From contig JBDRHL010000197.1 in the NCBI GenBank assembly GCA_043816955.1, positions 1 through 36,167 on the forward strand: a stretch of DNA of 36,167 bases. The letters run 5' to 3'. Numbering within the stretch: the stretch's first letter is position 1; the number at the start of each line of letters is the position of its first letter. Positions 31,363-36,167 of the stretch are shown here, piece by piece. Position numbers and translations under genes: made by a program. The notes under the pieces are model-generated. The model did no database searches. It had not been told where the DNA came from and saw nothing but the letters and a program-made list of their open reading frames with translations. The DNA is from JBDRHL01 sp043816955. Lineage in GTDB: Bacteria > Planctomycetota > Phycisphaerae > Sedimentisphaerales > CAYZTY01.

Positions 31363-32667
31363 ATGAAGATCACTGTTACAGGCCTTAACCACAAAAGCGC
31401 ACCGCTCGATGTTCGTGAACGCCTGGCTTTCGATTCACAGCGGACTCTCTCTGCACTTGCGGAACTGACATCGCGGTTCCACGACACTGAGTTTGTACTT
31501 TTATCTACATGCAACCGCGTCGAGCTGTATTCTGCAGGCAAAACAAAAGGAGACTTTAAGCAGGAGCTTATCAGGTTTTTTTCCGACTTTCACGATATCC
31601 CCTGCGATGTATTTAGCCGGTTTATGTATTTCCATACCGATGCCGAAGCGGTCAGACATCTTCTTACGGTTGGATCAAGCCTCGATAGTATGGTTGTCGG
31701 CGAGTATCAGATACTCAGCCAGATAAAGGATAGTTACCGCCTTGCCTGCAGCGCTGAAAGCACGGGTAAAATATTAAACAGGCTTTTTCACTACGCTTTT
31801 TCATGCAGCAAAAAAATCCGTGCTGCTACCTTCATAACCGCCGGAAGAATAAGTGTTGCCGGCGTGGCAGTAGACCTTGCCAGGCAGCTCTTTGAAAACA
31901 TCAAATCTGCTAACGTTGTGGTTATCGGTGCAGGCCGGGTCGGAGAGTTGATACTGCAGCATCTTGTCCACGAATCCTGCCGGCAGATCACGGTTGTCAA
32001 TCGTTCCTATGACCACGCTGTCAGTCTCGCCCGGCGATACGATGTGATAGCCGCGAAATGGGACGATCTTTTTCCGCGGATTATCGAGGCCGATATTCTG
32101 ATTGCTTCAGCCGCAGCAGCGCAATATCTGCTCGAAAAAGCGGACTTCAGCCGGATTATGAAAAAAAGAAAAAACCGTCCCATGCTGGCAATCGACGTCG
32201 CGGTGCCTCGAAATCTTAACCCAGCCATAAATTCTCTTGAAGATGTGTATCTCTACAGTATCGACGATCTGTCGGAGGTTGCTCAAAAGAACCGCGGCAT
32301 TCGTCGCAGGGATATCGCCAGGGGCATGGAGATAATTGATGAGAGCGTCACGGAGTTTATGGACTGGTTCACCGCGGAGGATATCGGCCCTTTGATAGGA
32401 CGGATGAAACACGGATTCAGGGCGATAGCTCGTAACGAGCTGCAGCGTTTCTTTGCTGGCTCACGCCATGATGCCCCGCGTAAAAAAGCCCTGGAAGTTA
32501 TGGTCGATCGCATCGTGAATAAACTGCTTCACTGCGTTATCCGTAACGTGGATTCCGTGAATAAAAAACATGGCGCCGCTGAAGCCGCCAGACTCCTCGA
32601 CGGTATCGCTCAGCAGGCAGAAGAGCTCAACACAGCATCGATTGACAGGAAAAATGGGAAGCAGTGA
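31363..32667 (+). CDS. hemA: Glutamyl-tRNA reductase
   Basis: HemA reduces glutamyl-tRNA to glutamate-1-semialdehyde, the first committed step of the C5 pathway. The 434-residue protein has GLNHKSAPLDVRERLAF at the N-terminus, the catalytic Cys50 in LLSTCNRVELYS, VVGEYQILSQIKDSY, and the NADPH-binding fold with VVVIGAGRVGEL. The C-terminal helical dimerisation domain carries a long tail. A GTGA overlap joins its stop to the start of ahbD. GlutRNA reductase is often heme-feedback controlled, but nothing in the sequence shows how here. Confidence 0.97.
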   Translation: MKITVTGLNHKSAPLDVRERLAFDSQRTLSALAELTSRFHDTEFVLLSTCNRVELYSAGKTKGDFKQELIRFFSDFHDIPCDVFSRFMYFHTDAEAVRHLLTVGSSLDSMVVGEYQILSQIKDSYRLACSAESTGKILNRLFHYAFSCSKKIRAATFITAGRISVAGVAVDLARQLFENIKSANVVVIGAGRVGELILQHLVHESCRQITVVNRSYDHAVSLARRYDVIAAKWDDLFPRIIEADILIASAAAAQYLLEKADFSRIMKKRKNRPMLAIDVAVPRNLNPAINSLEDVYLYSIDDLSEVAQKNRGIRRRDIARGMEIIDESVTEFMDWFTAEDIGPLIGRMKHGFRAIARNELQRFFAGSRHDAPRKKALEVMVDRIVNKLLHCVIRNVDSVNKKHGAAEAARLLDGIAQQAEELNTASIDRKNGKQ

Positions 32668-33740
32668 ATCGTTCTGAAAAACCAAAACGTATTCTCAGAC
32701 TCCTGTTCTGGGAGTCTACCACCAGATGTAATCTGATGTGTACATACTGCAGACGCCTGGATTCCGGCACCGATGCTTTTAAGGACCTCTCAACGACACA
32801 AGCCCGGAATCTTATTGAACAGTTGGCTGAATTGGGCAAATTTCAGCAGTTCATGCCGGTTCTTGTCTTTTCAGGGGGAGAGCCTTTTTGCAGGAATGAC
32901 CTGTTCGACTTGATCGGCTCAGCCGCTTTATTGGGTATCAGCAGCGCTGTCGCTACAAATGGCACTATGGTCGATACCGACATAGCAAAAAAGCTCCGCA
33001 ACAGCGGTGTTACCAGGGTCTCCGTGAGTCTGGATGCTGCCAAACCTGAAATTCATGATAAACTCAGAGGTATTGATGGTTCGTTCAGCGATGCGGTCAG
33101 GGGCATAGGCTGTCTTCGCTGTTGCGGGGTTGAGTTCCAGGTAAATATTACCTTGACAGGAAAAAATGCCGGCCAATTAAACGATGTATATGAGCTTTCT
33201 GAATCGCTCGGAGCCCACGCGCTTCATGTTTTCATACTGGTTCCTCTCGGCTGTGGCCGAAACCTTGGAAAGGCCGATATGCTCACCGCCGAGCAGATCG
33301 AAGACAAAATGCTGGAAATAACGCAGCTTGAACGGCGAAACCAACTGCCGCTAAGGGTCACTTGCGGACCTCATTATCACAGGGTAATCAGTCAGCAAGG
33401 ACTGGCTGGGACTAAATCGGCCAGCAGCAGATCATCAAAAGGCTGTCTGGCGGGGCAGAGTGTCCTTTTTGTAAACCACCGGGGAGATGTTTTTCCATGC
33501 GGCTATCTGCCTGTTAACTGCGGCAGTGTGTTAAACCGGAATCTGCAGCGAATATGGTGCGCCAGTGAACAACTCGCCAGGATGCGCGACAGTGAAAAGC
33601 TTGAAGGTAAATGCGGCCTGTGCGATTATAAGGAAATATGCGGCGGATGTCGTGCCAGGGCATACGCCGCAACTGGAAATTACATGGCAGAAGATCCTTT
33701 CTGTGCTTATATCCCTCAAAGCGAGATCAGAGTTGATTAA
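32664..33740 (+). CDS. ahbD: Radical SAM heme b synthase AhbD
   Basis: AhbD oxidatively decarboxylates two propionates of iron-coproporphyrin III to give heme b. The 358-residue protein has the radical SAM motif CNLMCTYC in LFWESTTRCNLMCTYCRR, VFSGGEPFCRNDLFD, and a SPASM-type C-terminus with several cysteines ending in CGGCRARAYAATGNYMAEDP. That ending is characteristic of AhbD. The start is a GTG inside the hemA stop (GTGA), with GGAAG upstream, so translation is coupled. The assignment over AhbC rests on the C-terminal motif and on the presence of a clear AhbC next door. Confidence 0.85.
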   Translation: MNRSEKPKRILRLLFWESTTRCNLMCTYCRRLDSGTDAFKDLSTTQARNLIEQLAELGKFQQFMPVLVFSGGEPFCRNDLFDLIGSAALLGISSAVATNGTMVDTDIAKKLRNSGVTRVSVSLDAAKPEIHDKLRGIDGSFSDAVRGIGCLRCCGVEFQVNITLTGKNAGQLNDVYELSESLGAHALHVFILVPLGCGRNLGKADMLTAEQIEDKMLEITQLERRNQLPLRVTCGPHYHRVISQQGLAGTKSASSRSSKGCLAGQSVLFVNHRGDVFPCGYLPVNCGSVLNRNLQRIWCASEQLARMRDSEKLEGKCGLCDYKEICGGCRARAYAATGNYMAEDPFCAYIPQSEIRVD

Positions 33741-35028
33741 TATCACTAAACTATACCGCGATGAAGTAACACCCGGCGATTGGCTGCGATACGGACAGGG
33801 ACCTGTCAGAACAGCGGCAGGGAGAAAACCTGTTGTCGTGTGGAACATTACACGAACCTGCAATTTGAAATGTGTTCATTGTTATAATGACAGCAGCTTT
33901 TCTGATGGGGCCGCTGAGCTTACAACTGAACAGGCAAAAGCGGTTCTCGATGACCTGGCGGAATTTGCAGTTCCTGTTGTCTTGTTCTCCGGCGGAGAAC
34001 CTTTGATGCGCCCTGACCTGTTCGATCTCATAAGCCATGCCTCCGAAAAAGGACTAAACAGCGTGATCTCGACTAACGGAACACTTATTACCCCCTCTGC
34101 CGCCGGCCGGATGAAACAACTTGGCGTAACTTATGTGGGAATAAGTCTCGATGGTGTGGGAAAGCTTAATGATGACTTCAGAGGCGTTCAGGGGGCTTAT
34201 CAGAAGGCTTTGCAGGGCATAAGATACTGCATGGCTGCCGGGCTTCGGGTTGGACTGCGAATAACACTTACACAAAGGATTGTGCAGTGTCTGGAAAACT
34301 TGTTCGATCTGGTCGACGCCGAAGGTATTCAGAGAGTCTGTTTTTATCACCTTGTGCCCAGCGGCAGAAGCAGGAGCATAGCAGATCAAAACCTTACTCA
34401 CGCGCAAACCAGAGAACTTATTGAAACCATACTTGAAAAAGCCCTGGCTCTCAAAGAAGCAAAGCTCAAGCGGGAAATACTCACAGTTGATAATCATGTC
34501 GATGGCGTATACCTGTATTTGAAACTGCTTGCTCAGGACAAAAGCCGTGCGGAAAAAGTCCGGAAACTGCTGAAGTGGAACGGCGGGGGATTGTACAGCA
34601 GCGGCGTGGGTATAGGGTGTATCGATTACAACGGCAAAGTTCACCCTGATCAGTTCTGGTCGCATTATGATCTGGGCGATGTACGGGAAAAACCCTTTAG
34701 TGCAATCTGGACAGATGCTGCTGACCCTCTCCTGAAGGGTTTGAGAAATCGACGCAAGTACATTAAAGGCCGCTGTCGATTGTGCCGTTTCTTTGACCTC
34801 TGTGGAGGCAGCCTGCGGGCACGCGCCGACCTGTATTTTGGTGATCCCTGGGCGCCTGAGCCGGCGTGTTACCTGACCGACGAGGAAATCGGCCTGGATG
34901 AAGCTATGCACAGAGAGCTTGTCCATAGCGGAGAAATTTTTAGAGCCTATCCGAATAACCCGCTTGTTATGAGGCCAAGCGAAAAGTTCGAGGCCAAGGC
35001 GGCAGGGACAAAATCGCCGCAGGCGTAG
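33733..35028 (+). CDS. ahbC: Radical SAM 12,18-didecarboxysiroheme deacetylase AhbC
   Basis: AhbC removes the two acetate side chains of 12,18-didecarboxysiroheme to form iron-coproporphyrin III, the AhbD substrate. Motifs are VVWNITRTCNLKCVHCYND, VLFSGGEPLMRPDLFD, ISTNGTLI and a C-terminal cysteine region ending CGGSLRARADLYFGDPWAPEP, as in AhbC. The probable start is a TTG at 33733 (LINITKLY, where the family usually begins M-I-x-I-x-K-L-Y). It overlaps the ahbD stop by 8 bp; the open frame further upstream is inside ahbD. That gives 431 residues. The last about 28 residues (from RAYPNNP) and the TAG stop are encoded by an inserted repeat element and are not expected in homologues. Confidence 0.87.
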   Translation: MINITKLYRDEVTPGDWLRYGQGPVRTAAGRKPVVVWNITRTCNLKCVHCYNDSSFSDGAAELTTEQAKAVLDDLAEFAVPVVLFSGGEPLMRPDLFDLISHASEKGLNSVISTNGTLITPSAAGRMKQLGVTYVGISLDGVGKLNDDFRGVQGAYQKALQGIRYCMAAGLRVGLRITLTQRIVQCLENLFDLVDAEGIQRVCFYHLVPSGRSRSIADQNLTHAQTRELIETILEKALALKEAKLKREILTVDNHVDGVYLYLKLLAQDKSRAEKVRKLLKWNGGGLYSSGVGIGCIDYNGKVHPDQFWSHYDLGDVREKPFSAIWTDAADPLLKGLRNRRKYIKGRCRLCRFFDLCGGSLRARADLYFGDPWAPEPACYLTDEEIGLDEAMHRELVHSGEIFRAYPNNPLVMRPSEKFEAKAAGTKSPQA

Positions 35029-35119
35029 CCAAAGCTACGTCGAGGACGATTTTGACCCGACAACGCAGGCATCGGACTTTGCAGCAGGCCGTAATAGAGT
35101 GAGTTATTAGGATAGGCTC
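34943..35119 (+). mobile_element. MITE-like element at the ahbC 3' end
   Basis: The ends are inverted repeats over about 20 bp with two mismatches: AGAGCCTATCCGAATAAC at left (34942-34959) and its near-complement at 35101-35120. TTA flanks both ends (34940-34942 and 35120-35122), fitting a 3-bp TNA target duplication of the kind made by IS1031-group (IS5 family) elements. There is no transposase ORF. A central hairpin lies at 35009-35054. A decayed copy lies at 4031-4131. The element provides the ahbC C-terminus and stop codon. Confidence 0.6.
35009..35054 (+). terminator. Two-step hairpin within the element
   Basis: The outer arms CAAAATCG (35009-35016) and CGATTTTG (35047-35054) and the inner arms CGTAGC (35024-35029) and GCTACG (35034-35039) form a long stem. 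The ahbC stop codon TAG (35026-35028) lies in the inner arm. The TTTT in the right arm could make it a terminator for the heme operon, but no longer T run follows. Confidence 0.4.
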
Positions 35120-35183
35120 TTAATATGCCGGACTGATTGGCAGAAAAGGCATGCATAAAATTGGACATATCGAATTTGGTAAT

Positions 35184-35822
35184 CTATCTCATCTCTATGC
35201 TCCAGCCAAAGCCGACGAGAAGCAGGATTATCACAACGATGATGCTCCAAAGCCATATTGGTCCAAACATTCTTGTGGTTTGCCTATAGGCTTGGTATTG
35301 CTCACGAAATCTCACACACATATCGTATCTCTCTTCAATAATCGCAACCGCAAAGTTTATAGCAAAGATAGCTGGAAACATCAGCAGTCCATCTGGATTT
35401 CTCATCACGAGTGGTAATCCCAGAGAAACCAAGATTATCCCTGTATAGATAGGATGTCTGAAATACCGATAAAAGCCCGACGTTAACAATCCTTCTTTGA
35501 CGTCCTGGAAACCAATAACTTTCCGTTGTTTGAGTGTGGCAAAGGCCAGCAAAGCACCAGCACAGACTAACAGCAATCCAATAACAGGAAATCCAATACG
35601 AACACTTTGATACCTCAACCAATCAGGACGAAGACCCCAGCCCCCAGTGGGTGGTAGGCCTACAATGAGGTAGCCGAGGAAGATGTGCATTGTCCCGATC
35701 ATTATATTAAAGATTCTGTTTTCGAGAAGTCTTTCATATTGGCTTCGGTGTCTAAACAAATAGAAATCAATACCTACTAATGCCCCTAACATAGCGAGCA
35801 AAATAAATCGAATTATCCACAT
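35184..35822 (-). CDS. ICMT/PEMT-family membrane methyltransferase
   Basis: The 212-residue protein has about five TM helices and the C-terminal signature of the isoprenylcysteine carboxyl methyltransferase / phospholipid methyltransferase fold: GLLTSGFYRYFRHPIYTG and EERYDMCVRFREQYQAYRQTT. These residues bind S-adenosylmethionine at the membrane face. In bacteria the substrates are mostly unknown (lipids or small thiols are possible), since prenylated proteins are lacking. The ATG at 35822 has GAGGTG about 6 nt upstream. It converges with ahbC across the repeat element and is not part of the heme operon. Confidence 0.85.
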   Translation of the reverse strand: MWIIRFILLAMLGALVGIDFYLFRHRSQYERLLENRIFNIMIGTMHIFLGYLIVGLPPTGGWGLRPDWLRYQSVRIGFPVIGLLLVCAGALLAFATLKQRKVIGFQDVKEGLLTSGFYRYFRHPIYTGIILVSLGLPLVMRNPDGLLMFPAIFAINFAVAIIEERYDMCVRFREQYQAYRQTTRMFGPIWLWSIIVVIILLLVGFGWSIEMR

Positions 35823-36167
35823 TTATTTCACCTCAAACTGCCTCGTTCATCATTTCTTCCAAGGGTTATCTACAATGATCTGAACTTTTTCATATTAAAG
35901 GCTTAGCTACACAACAAAGTTTTACAATACCCCCAGAATATCATAGTTGCCTTCAAAAATCTATCGTTCTTATTGTCTGCAGACCTTATTGGCTTTTGTA
36001 AGCCAGCGGGTTATGAAATCGGCCCCAGGAGGTGCACACGATGCTGTACATAGGAATTTGACGAGCGTTTTCATGGAAGGTTGATCGAATTTTTATCTCT
36101 GGTTTTTCAGGAAACCCGTAAGATATTTTTTGCTCACTGTCAGGGATTTTACCTGCCCCCGGAGAAT
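35823..36167. other. Gene-free right end
   Basis: No complete gene is seen. A strong ribosome-site-like AGGAGG (about 36027) precedes an ATG that opens a frame of only six codons before TGA, so it is not a credible gene unless the reading frame is broken. Nothing else is recognisable. Confidence 0.4.

Noticed and set aside
36020..36060. AGGAGG followed by an ATG
   Set aside because: The frame is only six codons (MLYIGI), with no regulatory structure seen, so it is not called as a gene or leader peptide.
1..36167. CRISPR arrays, tRNA or rRNA genes
   Set aside because: No regularly spaced repeats and no cloverleaf or conserved rRNA segments were seen by eye; a tRNAscan/Infernal run could still find a missed one.

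Overview
The window looks like chromosomal DNA from an anaerobic or facultative bacterium of the Planctomycetota, most like the Phycisphaerae/Sedimentisphaerales. This is inferred from gene content, not from a marker gene. The supporting content is a sulfatase, a BlaI/M56 pair with a giant mosaic sensor carrying many carboxypeptidase-regulatory-like domains, an Rnf complex with an ApbE flavin transferase, and the siroheme-dependent (Ahb) heme route found in anaerobes and archaea. No rRNA, tRNA or CRISPR array was seen.

Layout. 1-2.6 kb is accessory: a possible IS110-type transposase remnant, an unknown membrane protein, REP-like palindromes and a fused nucleotidyltransferase-HEPN protein. 2.6-9.1 kb holds a sulfatase, a PNPOx-like flavin protein, convergent tatC and tatA, a LOG-family nucleosidase, a B12-binding radical SAM protein and a pentapeptide-repeat protein. 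9.4-11.2 kb is AT-rich and encodes two unrecognised helical proteins. 11.7-18.3 kb is a bioenergetic block: apbE converges on a minus-strand operon (RseC-like, rnfC-D-G-E-A-B). 18.5-28.0 kb is a BlaI-type repressor with two operators, followed by an M56 (BlaR1-like) protease whose active site is split between two overlapping reading frames. The second frame runs on for 2756 codons as a mosaic, probably periplasmic, region with HEAT-like, Clp_N, LolA-like, prepilin-like, carboxypeptidase-regulatory, secretin-like and TPR modules. 28.0-28.8 kb contains a MITE-like element and a broken gene fragment. 28.8-35.0 kb is tetrapyrrole synthesis: hemB, hemC (convergent), then one operon ahbA/B-like, hemA, ahbD, ahbC. 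The last kilobase has a second MITE-like element, an ICMT-family methyltransferase and a gene-free end.

How the genes fit together. HemA, HemB and HemC make the early tetrapyrrole intermediates, and the Ahb proteins convert siroheme to heme b, so heme can be made without oxygen. The Rnf complex couples ferredoxin:NAD+ electron transfer to ion pumping, and ApbE supplies the covalent FMN of RnfG and RnfD. The BlaI/M56 module is a signal-induced protease-repressor switch with a very unusual sensor. Many genes form tight convergent pairs (tatC/tatA, LOG/radical SAM, apbE/rnfB, hemB/hemC). Two copies of one short inverted-repeat element sit at gene 3' ends in the same orientation and supply the stop codons of those genes.
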